A stretch of DNA of 64,000 bases, taken from contig NZ_UNRA01000003.1 in assembly GCF_900537075.1 (NCBI RefSeq), positions 503,354 through 567,353 on the forward strand, read 5' to 3'. Shown here piece after piece: positions 29,634-38,614 of the stretch (its first letter is position 1; the number at the start of each line of letters is the position of its first letter). Under the pieces are notes generated by a model that was given only the letters and a program-made list of their open reading frames with translations, was not told where the DNA came from and did no database searches. The translations under genes were made by a program, and so were the position numbers. The stretch is from Tropicibacter sp. Alg240-R139 (GTDB taxonomy: Bacteria > Pseudomonadota > Alphaproteobacteria > Rhodobacterales > Rhodobacteraceae).

Positions 29634-31543
29634 TCGTTGGCCTCGGGTCTAAGCAGCGCAGAAAGCTGCGCACGGGTGAAAGGTTTGCGCAATACCGGCC
29701 CCAGGGCCAGCGCTTTTCGGTGCATTGGATCGCTGAGTGGCAGTGATGTCATCAACACAATGGGCAAGTCGTTCTGCAACCGCCCTACCAGATCCAGCCC
29801 GGTGGCTAACCCTTCGAGCTTGATGTCCGACAAGACAAAAGTGATGTCAGGAAGATCAGCGGCAAGAGCACAGGCCTCATCGACTGAGGTGGCTTCGATC
29901 ACGGTGTGACCAAGTTTGACGAGCATTTCGCGGAACGTGGCGCGTAGGTCTTCGTTGTCCTCTACCAAAAGAGCCAGACCGCCGGCGGATTGTGGTGCGG
30001 GGCGGTAGGGCAGGCGCAAGATGACTGACGCACCTGAGGGAGTATTGCGAAGCTGCAAATCACCGCCTGCCAGTTTGACCGTGTCATATACCATAGGTAG
30101 GCCCAGCCCAGACCCTTCGCTCCCTTTTGAGGTAAAGAATGGGTTGAGCGCTTTTTCCAGCGCTTCTTTCGAGAAACCAGGGCCGGTGTCACTAACTGTG
30201 ATCTCGATCCAGATGTTGCCGATAGTATGGGCGCTGACAGTGATCTGGCCACTGGTGCCACAGGCATCACGCGCGTTCAGGATCAGGTTCAAAAGCGCGT
30301 CCTGCATCATGCCGGGGTCCAGCATCAGCGCTTCGTCCGGGGTGTGATCCAGCACGCTTATTCCAACTCCTTGCGGCAGCGAAGGCGATGCAAGCAGTTT
30401 CAGATCCTCAAGCACTCCATGCATGTCAGTGGCGACGGGGCGCAGAGTACGATTGCCGGTCATGTCCGCGATCCGGTTCAGCAATCGTCCGCCGCGTTGG
30501 GCCGTCTGTTGGGTCGCGCCGATCAGTTGCGCGGCTTCCTCAGGCAGGCCCATCCGTTCCAATTTGGACTGCATGCCAAGGATGATGGTCAGCAAGTTGG
30601 AAAAATCATGTGCCAGACCGCTTGTCATCTGGGCTGCCATCGCACGGCGACGTGACTGTTGCAGGGCAACGCGAGCCTGGGTTTCTTCGGTGATATCCAT
30701 CGACAGGATGTAAACGCCGCCGCTCTCTTCTGGGGTAAAGGCGACGCGAATTCGGCGGGAATCGTGGCCCTCGGTGAACTCAAAGACCGAGCTTTCACCG
30801 GAATAAGCTGCTTTCAGGTGCGGTTCGATCTTGGCAAAGGCCGGGCCCAAAGCGTCAGATATGTGCTTCCGCAAGATATTTGAGGGACGCCCGGGGATGA
30901 CAGAACTTAGGCGGCGGTTCGAATAGGTGTAGTACCCCTTGGCATCCACATGAGCGATGTGAGCGGGCATCATCTCGGTGGTTAGACGGGTACGGGCCTC
31001 GATGGCGGTTAGTTGGCGTTTGGTTTCTTCCAGTGCGCTATTGGTGGCTGCCAGTTCGCGGTTGGTGGCCGACAGTTCTTCGGCATGGGTGAGCAATTGG
31101 TCTGACAGTTCCTCAGACCTTGCGCGCAGCAACTCTTCGACCCGTTTGGTGCGGGTGATGTCGGTGTAAACCGTTACCCAGCCACCTTCAGCAAGAGGCG
31201 CCCCTTCGATTGAGATAACCTGTCCATTGGGACGAACGCGTTCAAAATAATGCGGCACAAAGGCCAAGGCCTGGTCGACACGGCTCTGGACCAGAGTGTC
31301 GATGTTGTCGACAGGCCCATAATCGCCACGCTGGGCGATGAATCGAATGGTTTCGTCGAATCCAGCGCCGGGTTGTACCAACGCATCAGGTAGAAAGAAC
31401 ATTTCTTGAAACCGACGGTTGCAGACCGCGAGTTTCAGATCGTCGTCATAAATAGAGATAGCCTGCGCGATCAGGTTCAGACCCGCGGCAGTCATCGTCC
31501 TGATATATGCGTCGCTGGTGTCCAAATTCGCCCTCTCTCGCAT
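29630..31543 (-). CDS. Soluble PAS-domain hybrid histidine kinase
   Basis: A 637-residue kinase without membrane segments, so it should sense a cytoplasmic signal. Order: PAS-like domain about 20-130, coiled coil about 135-190, second PAS about 190-290, dimerisation box with phospho-His H312 (TSGLAHDFSNLL), ATPase domain (LILNARDAC, DTGPGF, GSGLGLPMVYDT) about 350-500, and a C-terminal receiver about 520-637 (LLVEDNEDL, VLSDIKLEG). The start is backed by AGGAAAGAG. The response regulator gene overlaps its stop. The ligand may be an acid or CoA ester handled by the divergent operon, but that is inference. Confidence 0.95.
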   Translation of the reverse strand: MRERANLDTSDAYIRTMTAAGLNLIAQAISIYDDDLKLAVCNRRFQEMFFLPDALVQPGAGFDETIRFIAQRGDYGPVDNIDTLVQSRVDQALAFVPHYFERVRPNGQVISIEGAPLAEGGWVTVYTDITRTKRVEELLRARSEELSDQLLTHAEELSATNRELAATNSALEETKRQLTAIEARTRLTTEMMPAHIAHVDAKGYYTYSNRRLSSVIPGRPSNILRKHISDALGPAFAKIEPHLKAAYSGESSVFEFTEGHDSRRIRVAFTPEESGGVYILSMDITEETQARVALQQSRRRAMAAQMTSGLAHDFSNLLTIILGMQSKLERMGLPEEAAQLIGATQQTAQRGGRLLNRIADMTGNRTLRPVATDMHGVLEDLKLLASPSLPQGVGISVLDHTPDEALMLDPGMMQDALLNLILNARDACGTSGQITVSAHTIGNIWIEITVSDTGPGFSKEALEKALNPFFTSKGSEGSGLGLPMVYDTVKLAGGDLQLRNTPSGASVILRLPYRPAPQSAGGLALLVEDNEDLRATFREMLVKLGHTVIEATSVDEACALAADLPDITFVLSDIKLEGLATGLDLVGRLQNDLPIVLMTSLPLSDPMHRKALALGPVLRKPFTRAQLSALLRPEANE

Positions 31544-31578
31544 CTCTTTCCTAGCACCGCTTTTGGGTGGTGGGTAGC

Positions 31579-31640
31579 CATTCGTCGGCTCGAATGTAAC
31601 CGATATCTGGTTTGTAGATGGTGGCTGTTACAATTCGTAA
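31579..31640. promoter_or_regulatory. Candidate operator in the kinase/acyl-CoA synthetase divergent region
   Basis: CATTCG-N6-CGAATG (31579-31596) is a perfect short dyad. A longer inverted repeat overlaps it: CGAATGTAAC at 31591-31600 against GTTACAATTCG at 31627-31637, with one extra base in the right arm. The arms flank the middle of the 232-base divergent gap, a natural site for the neighbouring OmpR-type regulator. Confidence 0.35.
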
Positions 31641-31665
31641 GATTTGGGAAAACATCACGAAAAAG

Positions 31666-31695
31666 TTGACCCCGAACACTGAGCTCGTTCCTAAT
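31666..31695 (+). promoter_or_regulatory. Possible sigma-70 promoter of the acyl-CoA synthetase/ABC operon
   Basis: TTGACC at 31666-31671 and CCTAAT at 31690-31695 are spaced by 18 bases, about 80 bases before the predicted start codon and just downstream of the inverted repeats. The -35 fits consensus at five of six positions, the -10 at four. Confidence 0.35.
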
Positions 31696-31775
31696 CGGGA
31701 CAGAATCATCTTGGGAAGCTTGAGGTGATTGTTTCCGGCCCAATGGAGGGGGTCGGATTGGGGAGGAGAGATATT

Positions 31776-33746
31776 TTGGCTCAGATGCAGTCTGGCGTCG
31801 AAGGGATGCAATCCCTTCCGGCGCTGCTTCAACGCAATGCGACCCAGCACGGGACGTCGCCCGCATACCGGGAAAAGGAATTTGGAATCTGGCAGACCTG
31901 GACATGGTCGCAGACCGAGAAAGAGATTGAAGCACTGGCCTTGGGGCTAATCAATCTTGGCGTGAACGAAGGTGATTTTATCGCCATCATCGGACGCAAC
32001 CGCCCGTATCTGTATTGGGCGATGGTTGCAGCGCAATCTGTGGGTGCCGTTCCCGTACCGCTCTACCAAGATGCCAACGCTGAAGAGATGGCATATGTTT
32101 TGCAGCACTGTGGTGCGCGATTTGTCATCGTGAGCGACCAAGAACAGGTCGACAAGGTGATCGAAGTGCAGGATCAACTGCAGCAGTTCGAGCATCTGAT
32201 CTATCTTGATCCGCGCGGATTGCGGAAATACGATCACCATACGCTGCACCAATACAGCCATGTACAGGATCAGGGGCGCGCGGCCCGTGACGAGTGGATC
32301 ACCGACCTGAACGAGCGTCGCGGGAAGCTGGACTACGAAAGCACATGCGTGATGCTTTACACGTCCGGAACGACTGGCAAGCCCAAGGGTGTAGTGCTGT
32401 CGAACCGGAACGTGATCGAGAGCGCCAAGAACGCCAGCGAATTCGACAAGCTGACCGACAAAGAGGACATCCTGTCGTATCTGCCGATGGCGTGGGTGGG
32501 TGATTTCATCTTCTCCATTGGTCAGGCCTATTGGTGCGGGTTCTGTGTGAACTGCCCTGAAAGCGCGGGCACGATGATGACCGACTTGCGCGAGATTGGG
32601 CCGACCTATTTCTTTGCGCCACCGCGCGTATTTGAAACCCAGCTGACCAACGTCATGATCCGGATGGAAGACGCGGGTTCGTTGAAAAAGAGTATGTTCC
32701 ACAAATATATGGAACACGCCAAGAAAGTTGGCGGTGATATTCTGGACGGCAACCCGGTAAGCGGGATGGACCGGCTAAAGTATGCCATTGGTAACTCACT
32801 GGTTTATGGTCCGCTCAAGGACACTTTGGGTCTGGGCAAGGTTCGCGTCGGTTACACAGCTGGTGAAGCGATCGGCCCGGAGATCTTTGAATTTTACCGC
32901 TCACTCGGCATCAATCTGAAGCAACTTTATGGTCAGACCGAGGCGACGGTTTTCATTACCGCACAGCCCGATGGCGAGGTGCGCGCCGACACCGTTGGTG
33001 TTCCGGCCCCTGACGTCGAAATCAAGATCGACGACACCGGAGAGATCTTTTACCGCTCGCCAGGCACCTTTGTGGAATACTACAAGAATCCTGAATCCAC
33101 GGCCTCGACCAAAGACGCTGAAGGATGGGTTGCGACGGGCGACGCAGGTTTCTTTGAGGACGGCTCGGGCCATTTGCGGATCATCGACCGTGCCAAGGAC
33201 GTCGGCAAGATGGCCGATGGTTCGATGTTTGCGCCCAAGTATGTCGAGAACAAGTTGAAGTTCTACCCTGACATCCTGGAGGCGGTTCTATTCGGCAATG
33301 GTCAAGATCGGTGCGTGGCCTTTATCAACATTGATCTGACGGCCGTGGGCAACTGGGCTGAACGCAACAACATCGCCTATGCATCTTATCAGGAGCTGAC
33401 CGGGCACCCAAAGGTGCTGGAGACGATCCAGAGCCATGTGGAGACGGTGAACAAATCTGTGGCCGAAGATTCGATCCTGTCGGGATGCCAGGTGCATCGC
33501 TTTGTCGTGTTGCACAAGGAATTGGATGCCGATGACGGCGAGATGACCCGCACCGGCAAGGTGCGTCGACGGATCGTGGAGGAAAAGTTCGCGGACATCA
33601 TCGGCGCGCTTTATGATGGCTCTGCTCAGATATCGACCACAACGGAAGTGACCTATGAGGATGGGCGGAAGGGTTCGATCAGCGCCAGGCTCGATATCCG
33701 GGATGCGGCCGTATCGTCCGTTACCACAAAAATGGCTGCGGAATGA
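31776..33746 (+). CDS. Long-form AMP-binding acyl-CoA synthetase
   Basis: A protein of about 656 residues of the adenylate-forming family (long FAA1/FadD15-like form). The phosphate loop YTSGTTGKPKGV and SYLPMAW, GYTAGEAIGPEIFEFYRSLGI, QLYGQTEAT and GWVATGDAGFF are in order. It should activate a carboxylic acid to its CoA thioester; chain type is not readable. The frame is open from a GTG at 31725; I use the TTG at 31776 because GGAGGAG lies seven bases upstream, with ATG 31785 the alternative. First gene of a long operon with a branched-chain-type ABC transporter. Confidence 0.9.
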   Translation: MAQMQSGVEGMQSLPALLQRNATQHGTSPAYREKEFGIWQTWTWSQTEKEIEALALGLINLGVNEGDFIAIIGRNRPYLYWAMVAAQSVGAVPVPLYQDANAEEMAYVLQHCGARFVIVSDQEQVDKVIEVQDQLQQFEHLIYLDPRGLRKYDHHTLHQYSHVQDQGRAARDEWITDLNERRGKLDYESTCVMLYTSGTTGKPKGVVLSNRNVIESAKNASEFDKLTDKEDILSYLPMAWVGDFIFSIGQAYWCGFCVNCPESAGTMMTDLREIGPTYFFAPPRVFETQLTNVMIRMEDAGSLKKSMFHKYMEHAKKVGGDILDGNPVSGMDRLKYAIGNSLVYGPLKDTLGLGKVRVGYTAGEAIGPEIFEFYRSLGINLKQLYGQTEATVFITAQPDGEVRADTVGVPAPDVEIKIDDTGEIFYRSPGTFVEYYKNPESTASTKDAEGWVATGDAGFFEDGSGHLRIIDRAKDVGKMADGSMFAPKYVENKLKFYPDILEAVLFGNGQDRCVAFINIDLTAVGNWAERNNIAYASYQELTGHPKVLETIQSHVETVNKSVAEDSILSGCQVHRFVVLHKELDADDGEMTRTGKVRRRIVEEKFADIIGALYDGSAQISTTTEVTYEDGRKGSISARLDIRDAAVSSVTTKMAAE

Positions 33747-33767
33747 GGGCCGATTGGGACGACGCTC

Positions 33768-33784
33768 GTCCCCGTGCCGGGGAC
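33768..33784 (+). repeat. Intercistronic hairpin between the acyl-CoA synthetase and the first ABC ATPase
   Basis: GTCCCCG and CGGGGAC pair perfectly around a TGC loop in the 97-base gap. There is no T run, so it is more likely to stabilise or separate mRNA segments than to terminate. Confidence 0.5.
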
Positions 33785-33843
33785 ATCGCCCCGCCCACCG
33801 TCCCGCTGGGGACAGCCCTGCCGAATGAATGAGGGAGAGTTTG

Positions 33844-34662
33844 ATGCTGGATGCATCTGAAGGCTATGTCACCGAGGATGGTCGCCAGATCGGCGGCGTG
33901 GTGATGGAGATGAAGAACATCACGTTGCGCTTTGGCGGTGTGGTGGCGATCAAGGACATTTCGTTCGACATTCGCGAAGGTGAGATTCGGGCCATCATTG
34001 GTCCGAACGGGGCTGGTAAATCCTCGATGCTGAACGTGATCTCGGGGTTTTATGTGCCGCAGGAAGGCGAAGTGTTTTTTCACGGCAAAAAACGTCCGCA
34101 AATGCGCCCCTATGAAGTGGCGCAGCAGGGGATTGCCCGGACATTTCAGAACATCGCCCTGTTTGAGGGGATGAGTGTTCTGGACAACGTGATGACCGGT
34201 CGCCTGAACCACATGAAAACAGGCTTGTTTTCACAGGCTTTGTGGAAGGGCAAGGCGGAGCGGGAAGAGACTGAAAACCGTGAAATCGTGGAAAGGGTCA
34301 TCGACTTTCTAGAGATTCAGCACATTCGGAAAACGCCGGTTTCACGCTTGCCGTATGGTTTGAAGAAGCGGGTCGAGTTGGCGCGCGCTCTGGCGGCGGA
34401 ACCGAAGCTGCTGTTGTTGGACGAACCGATGGCGGGCATGAACGTCGAGGAGAAAGAGGACATGTCCCGCTTTATCCTGGATGTGAACGATGAGTTTGGC
34501 ACCACCATCGCCCTGATCGAGCACGACATGGGCGTTGTGATGGACCTATCCGACCGCGTGGTCGTGATGGATTATGGCAAGAAGATCGGCGACGGCACCC
34601 CGGATGAGGTGCGCACCAATCAGGATGTCATCGATGCCTATCTGGGGGTGTCACATGACTGA
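33844..34662 (+). CDS. Branched-chain-type ABC transporter ATP-binding protein (LivG-like)
   Basis: A 272-residue ATPase of the high-affinity branched-chain amino acid family. Walker A GPNGAGKSS, the LivG feature GIARTFQNIALFEGMSVLDNV, Walker B LLLLDEPMAGMN, and ALIEHDMGVVMDL. The signature is degenerate: LPYGLKKRVELARAL in place of LSxGxQQ, as in many LivG. The ATG at 33844 follows GGGAGAG and begins MLDASEG, similar to the second ATPase of this operon. Confidence 0.93.
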   Translation: MLDASEGYVTEDGRQIGGVVMEMKNITLRFGGVVAIKDISFDIREGEIRAIIGPNGAGKSSMLNVISGFYVPQEGEVFFHGKKRPQMRPYEVAQQGIARTFQNIALFEGMSVLDNVMTGRLNHMKTGLFSQALWKGKAEREETENREIVERVIDFLEIQHIRKTPVSRLPYGLKKRVELARALAAEPKLLLLDEPMAGMNVEEKEDMSRFILDVNDEFGTTIALIEHDMGVVMDLSDRVVVMDYGKKIGDGTPDEVRTNQDVIDAYLGVSHD

Positions 34663-34724
34663 TCCGAAATACTTTGAGAGTTTTGGGCAAATTGTGCTGA
34701 CGAAGTTTGCAGGGGGAGAGCAGG

Positions 34725-35726
34725 ATGCCTGAGTCACTTCTTTACGGAACAGAGGTCGTTTTGAACGGCCTTATGGCGGGGGTCCTTTATGCGCTTGTGG
34801 CCCTTGGCTTTGTCCTGATCTACAAGGCTTCCGGCATTTTCAACTACGCCCAAGGCGTCATGGCGCTGTTTGCGGCTATGACGCTATACGGGATCATGGT
34901 CGGGCAAGTTCCGTTTGCACATCTGATCAATGCGATCTTTGGAACGCATATTCATAACTTTGGGTGGGAGGTCCCGGCCATCATAGCGATTGTGCTAACG
35001 GTCGTGGTCATGGTGCTCTTTGCCTGGCTGGTGCAGCAGTATATCTTCCGCCACCTGGTTGGCCAGGAACCGATCATCTTGTTCATGGCGACCATCGGTC
35101 TGGCTTATTTCCTGGAAGGGGTGGCCGACCTGATGTGGGGCTCTGAAATCAAAGCACTGGACGTTGGCCTGCCGCAAGGTGGCAGCCTGTGGATCGAAGA
35201 AAACACCCAGTGGTTGGGGATGGGGAACGAGAACTTTTATGGGTTCTTCTTGGACCAGCTTGACCTGATCGCGACGGTGATTGCCGCGGTTCTGGTGATC
35301 GCACTAGTGGCTTTCAGCCAGTACACCAAACAAGGCCGCGCTATGCGGGCCGTCGCAGACGATCACCAAGCGGCACTGTCGGTTGGCATCAACCTGAACT
35401 TCATCTGGGTTCTGGTCTGGTCGGTTGCGGGCTTTGTAGCTTTGGTTGCCGGTATCGTCTGGGGCAGCAAGTCAGGTGTGCAGTTCTCGCTGTCGCTGAT
35501 CGCGCTGAAAGCATTGCCGGTTCTGATGTTGGGCGGGTTCACCTCGATCCCTGGGGCCATTGTCGGTGGTCTGATTATCGGGGTCGGCGAGAAACTGTTT
35601 GAGTTCTCCATTGGCCCGCTGGTTGGGGGCGCGACTGAGAACTGGTTCGCTTATGTGCTAGCACTGCTGTTCCTGGTGTTCCGTCCGCAGGGCCTGTTTG
35701 GCGACAAGATAATCGAAAGGGTCTGA
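34725..35726 (+). CDS. Branched-chain-type ABC permease (LivH-like)
   Basis: A 333-residue membrane protein with about eight to nine helices and LivH landmarks: LNGLMAGVLYALVALGFVLIYKASGIFNYAQG near the start, RAVADDHQAALSVGINLN in the cytoplasmic loop that contacts the ATPases, and a C-terminal LVFRPQGLFG. A long periplasmic or cytoplasmic insertion lies between the fourth and fifth helices (EIKALDVGLPQGGSLW). The start at 34725 is preceded by GGGGGAGAGCAGG. Confidence 0.93.
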   Translation: MPESLLYGTEVVLNGLMAGVLYALVALGFVLIYKASGIFNYAQGVMALFAAMTLYGIMVGQVPFAHLINAIFGTHIHNFGWEVPAIIAIVLTVVVMVLFAWLVQQYIFRHLVGQEPIILFMATIGLAYFLEGVADLMWGSEIKALDVGLPQGGSLWIEENTQWLGMGNENFYGFFLDQLDLIATVIAAVLVIALVAFSQYTKQGRAMRAVADDHQAALSVGINLNFIWVLVWSVAGFVALVAGIVWGSKSGVQFSLSLIALKALPVLMLGGFTSIPGAIVGGLIIGVGEKLFEFSIGPLVGGATENWFAYVLALLFLVFRPQGLFGDKIIERV

Positions 35727-35822
35727 GGTCCCGGGAGGGCGACCCCGTTGCGGCTTGCGCCCAACGAGACCCGCCCACCCGGAACCTTCGCCTGATGTGA
35801 GAAACGATAGGGGTATCCGAAG

Positions 35823-36080
35823 ATGAACAAACTGATCGCCATCATCAATGTGATTGCGTGGTCCGGGTTTTGGGCATTCGGGTACCTTGCCGTCACCGCC
35901 AAAGGGCTGACGGAGAGCCAACTGGTGATTGCCGCTTTGCTGGCCTTTGGCGGGCTGGTGACAGGGATCGCTGCTTACATGCGGCTGGTGCGGGTCTCGG
36001 AGGCCAGCGGCTATGCCAGGAAATCAAATCAACTCGACGCCGCGGCCCGGAATCGCGCGCAGTCCCAAGGGGGCATCTGA
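35823..36080 (+). CDS. Unknown 85-residue two-helix membrane protein inside the ABC operon
   Basis: An 85-residue protein with two hydrophobic helices (about residues 5-27 and 33-53) and a basic, polar C-terminal tail of about 30 residues that should face the cytoplasm. It lies between the two permease genes and ends two bases before the second permease starts, so it is certainly cotranscribed and probably coupled. I do not recognise a family. Position suggests an accessory or assembly subunit of the transporter. Confidence 0.75.
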   Translation: MNKLIAIINVIAWSGFWAFGYLAVTAKGLTESQLVIAALLAFGGLVTGIAAYMRLVRVSEASGYARKSNQLDAAARNRAQSQGGI

Positions 36081-36082
36081 AC

Positions 36083-37159
36083 ATGTTCTACCGCGAAGCT
36101 GGGGATTTCAAAATCTCCTACAACCAGGACAACCAGACCTTTCCGATCCGGTTTGACCGCTATCGATACTATGCAGTGATGGTCTTCGCCTTTGCTGTGG
36201 TTCCGTTCATCATCAACGACTATTGGGCTAACGCCATCATGTTGCCGTTCCTGATCTACGCGATCGCGGCAATCGGGTTGAACATCCTGACCGGTTATTG
36301 TGGGCAGGTGTCGCTGGGCACTGGCGGGTTCATGGCTGTAGGGGCCTATGCCTGCTATAAATTGATGACTGCTTTCCCGGATGTGAGCATGTTCATCCAT
36401 GTGCTTTTGGCGGGCGGGATTACGGCCCTGGTCGGGGTTCTGTTTGGTCTGCCGTCATTGCGGATCAAGGGATTCTACTTGGCGGTTGCCACGCTTGCCG
36501 CGCAATTTTTTCTGGTCTGGTTGTTTAACCGAGTGCCGTGGTTCTACAACTACTCGGCCTCTGGCCAGATCAACGCGCCGGAGCGAGATGTCTTTGGCAT
36601 CATCATCACCGGTCCTAATGCGCCGGCCTGGGCGACTTATCTGTTTTGTCTGGTTTTCCTGGCTTTCTGTGCACTGATGGCACGAAATCTGACCCGTGGC
36701 ACAATTGGCCGAAAGTGGATGGCCATTCGTGACATGGATATTGCGGCCGAGATCATTGGGGTGAATCCGATGAAAGCCAAGATGACGGCCTTTGCAGTCA
36801 GCTCTTTTTTTGTAGGCATCGCTGGCGCGTTGTTCTTTGCTGTCTATCTGGGCGCTGTCGAAGTGGGCGAAGTTTTTAACATTCAGAAATCGTTCCTGGT
36901 GCTCTTTATGGTGATCATTGGCGGTTTGGGCTCGATCTTTGGCTCGTTCGCTGGTGCGGCATTCCTGGTGCTGCTGCCGGTGGTATTGAAGGTCGTGGGT
37001 GCTGATATGCTGGGCTGGCCCACGGACATCGTGGCACACCTGCAGTTGGTGATCGTTGGCGCGCTGATCATTCTGTTCCTGATCATGGAACCACACGGGC
37101 TGGCGCAGCTGTGGCGCGTTGCCAAGGAAAAATTGCGTCTCTGGCCGTTCCCGCACTGA
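36083..37159 (+). CDS. Branched-chain-type ABC permease (LivM-like)
   Basis: A 358-residue membrane protein with the LivM pattern: IAAIGLNILTGYCGQVSLGTGGFMAVGAYA near residue 65, LRIKGFYLAVATLAAQFFLVWLF, and the coupling loop GRKWMAIRDMDIAAEIIGVNPMKAKMTAFAVSSFFVGIAGAL. The frame extends upstream through the preceding small gene, but that part is its out-of-frame shadow; the ATG at 36083 gives a normal N-terminus. It should pair with the LivH-like permease as the channel. Confidence 0.93.
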   Translation: MFYREAGDFKISYNQDNQTFPIRFDRYRYYAVMVFAFAVVPFIINDYWANAIMLPFLIYAIAAIGLNILTGYCGQVSLGTGGFMAVGAYACYKLMTAFPDVSMFIHVLLAGGITALVGVLFGLPSLRIKGFYLAVATLAAQFFLVWLFNRVPWFYNYSASGQINAPERDVFGIIITGPNAPAWATYLFCLVFLAFCALMARNLTRGTIGRKWMAIRDMDIAAEIIGVNPMKAKMTAFAVSSFFVGIAGALFFAVYLGAVEVGEVFNIQKSFLVLFMVIIGGLGSIFGSFAGAAFLVLLPVVLKVVGADMLGWPTDIVAHLQLVIVGALIILFLIMEPHGLAQLWRVAKEKLRLWPFPH

Positions 37160-37235
37160 CGCGGGGCTGGCTCAAGAATTGCGGGGCGGAGGACCTCGTT
37201 CACGATCGGATAATACCTAGGGAGGAATAAAGCCG

Positions 37236-38516
37236 ATGAAAATGAAACTGACCACTCTGGCGCTTGGTGCGCTGATGGCCGCCGGACCTGTGATGGCAGA
37301 TCTGGTGTTCCCATCGCTGAGCTATCGGACCGGGCCTTACGCCGCAGGCGGCATTCCGTTTGCAGACGGTTATGCGGATTACTTCACCATGCTGAATGAA
37401 CGCGATGGCGGCATTGGTGGCGAGCCCATCCGTCTGGTGGAGTGCGAGACCGGCTATAACACCGAAAAAGGTGTTGAATGCTACGAGTCAACAAAGGGCG
37501 AAGGCGCGTTGGTGTATCAACCGCTGTCGACAGGTATCACCTATCAGCTGATCCCCAAAGCGACAGCAGACGGTATTCCGATTCACACAATGGGTTATGG
37601 CCGTACGTCTGCCGCCAACGGCGATGTCTTCTCGAATGTCTTCAACTATCCGGCCAACTACTGGAACGGTGCGTCGGGTGTCGTGAACTATCTACTGGAA
37701 AGCAATGGCGGCGATATCAACGGCAAGAAAGTCGCGTTGGTCTATCACAACTCGGCCTACGGCAAGGAGCCGATCCGGACCTTGGAAGAGCTTTCGAAAA
37801 AGCATGGCTTTGAACTGAAGGCGCTGCCTGTTGACCACCCTGGTCAGGAGCAGAAATCGCAGTGGCTGCAGATCCGTCGTGACCGTCCTGATTACGTTGT
37901 GATCTGGGGCTGGGGCGTGATGAACCAAGTTGCCGTGCAGGAAGCTGCAAACATCCGCTACCCGATGGAAAACTTCATCGGTGTCTGGTGGTCCGGAGCC
38001 GAGCATGACGTTCTGTCTGCAGGTGATGCGGCCAACGGCTATAAGGCGATCACTTTCCACAACGTGGGCAGCGATTTCCCTGTGTTTGACGATATCAAGA
38101 CGCACGTTGTCGACGCAGGCAAGGCCGCAGGCGCTGGCGATCAGGTTGGTACGGTTCTGTACAACCGTGGTCTTTATGCAGCGATGCTGGCAGCTGAAGC
38201 TGTGAAAACCGCGCAAGACATACACGGTGTGACCGACATCACCCCGCAACAGATGCGTGATGGTATGGAAGCTCTGGAAATCACTGAGGACAAGATGGCC
38301 GCGCTTGGCATGCCGAACTTTGGCCCGTCGTTCAAAGTGTCGTGCGAAAACCACGGTGGCCCAGGTCTGGTTGGTGTGAACCAGTGGGACGCGGCAAGCA
38401 AAACCTGGTCGCTGATCTCGGACTTCAAACCGACCGACGGCGAAGTGATCGGTGCACTGGTTGCCGAGGATTCCAGTGCCTATGCGGCCGAAAACAAGAT
38501 CGAGCCGAACTGCTGA
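37236..38516 (+). CDS. Periplasmic substrate-binding protein of the branched-chain (Leu/Ile/Val-like) family
   Basis: A 426-residue type I binding protein with a clear signal peptide (residues 1-21, cleavage after VMA). The mature part reads LVFPSLSYRTGPYAAGGIPFADGYADYFTMLNERDGGIGG, then the usual two lobes. It is larger and more divergent than LivK, and the relatives I recall as similar serve organic or aromatic acids. A perfect AGGAGG precedes the start. It supplies substrate to the flanking permeases and ATPases. Confidence 0.9.
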   Translation: MKMKLTTLALGALMAAGPVMADLVFPSLSYRTGPYAAGGIPFADGYADYFTMLNERDGGIGGEPIRLVECETGYNTEKGVECYESTKGEGALVYQPLSTGITYQLIPKATADGIPIHTMGYGRTSAANGDVFSNVFNYPANYWNGASGVVNYLLESNGGDINGKKVALVYHNSAYGKEPIRTLEELSKKHGFELKALPVDHPGQEQKSQWLQIRRDRPDYVVIWGWGVMNQVAVQEAANIRYPMENFIGVWWSGAEHDVLSAGDAANGYKAITFHNVGSDFPVFDDIKTHVVDAGKAAGAGDQVGTVLYNRGLYAAMLAAEAVKTAQDIHGVTDITPQQMRDGMEALEITEDKMAALGMPNFGPSFKVSCENHGGPGLVGVNQWDAASKTWSLISDFKPTDGEVIGALVAEDSSAYAAENKIEPNC

Positions 38517-38538
38517 TCGGCTTTGATTAAAACCAATC

Positions 38539-38594
38539 GGAATGGCAGGTGCGCCTGCCATTCCATTCCCCAAAGCCCGGCATGGGAACCGGGC
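38539..38594 (+). repeat. Two consecutive hairpins between the binding protein and the second ATPase genes
   Basis: First stem: GGAATGGCAGG and CCTGCCATTCC, 11 perfect pairs with a TGCG loop (38539-38564). Second: GCCCGG and CCGGGC with an eight-base loop (38575-38594). No T run follows. Structures like these after a binding-protein gene often protect the upstream mRNA and lower expression downstream, giving an excess of binding protein. Confidence 0.7.
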
Positions 38595-38614
38595 ATGCGT
38601 GAGGACAACAACTG

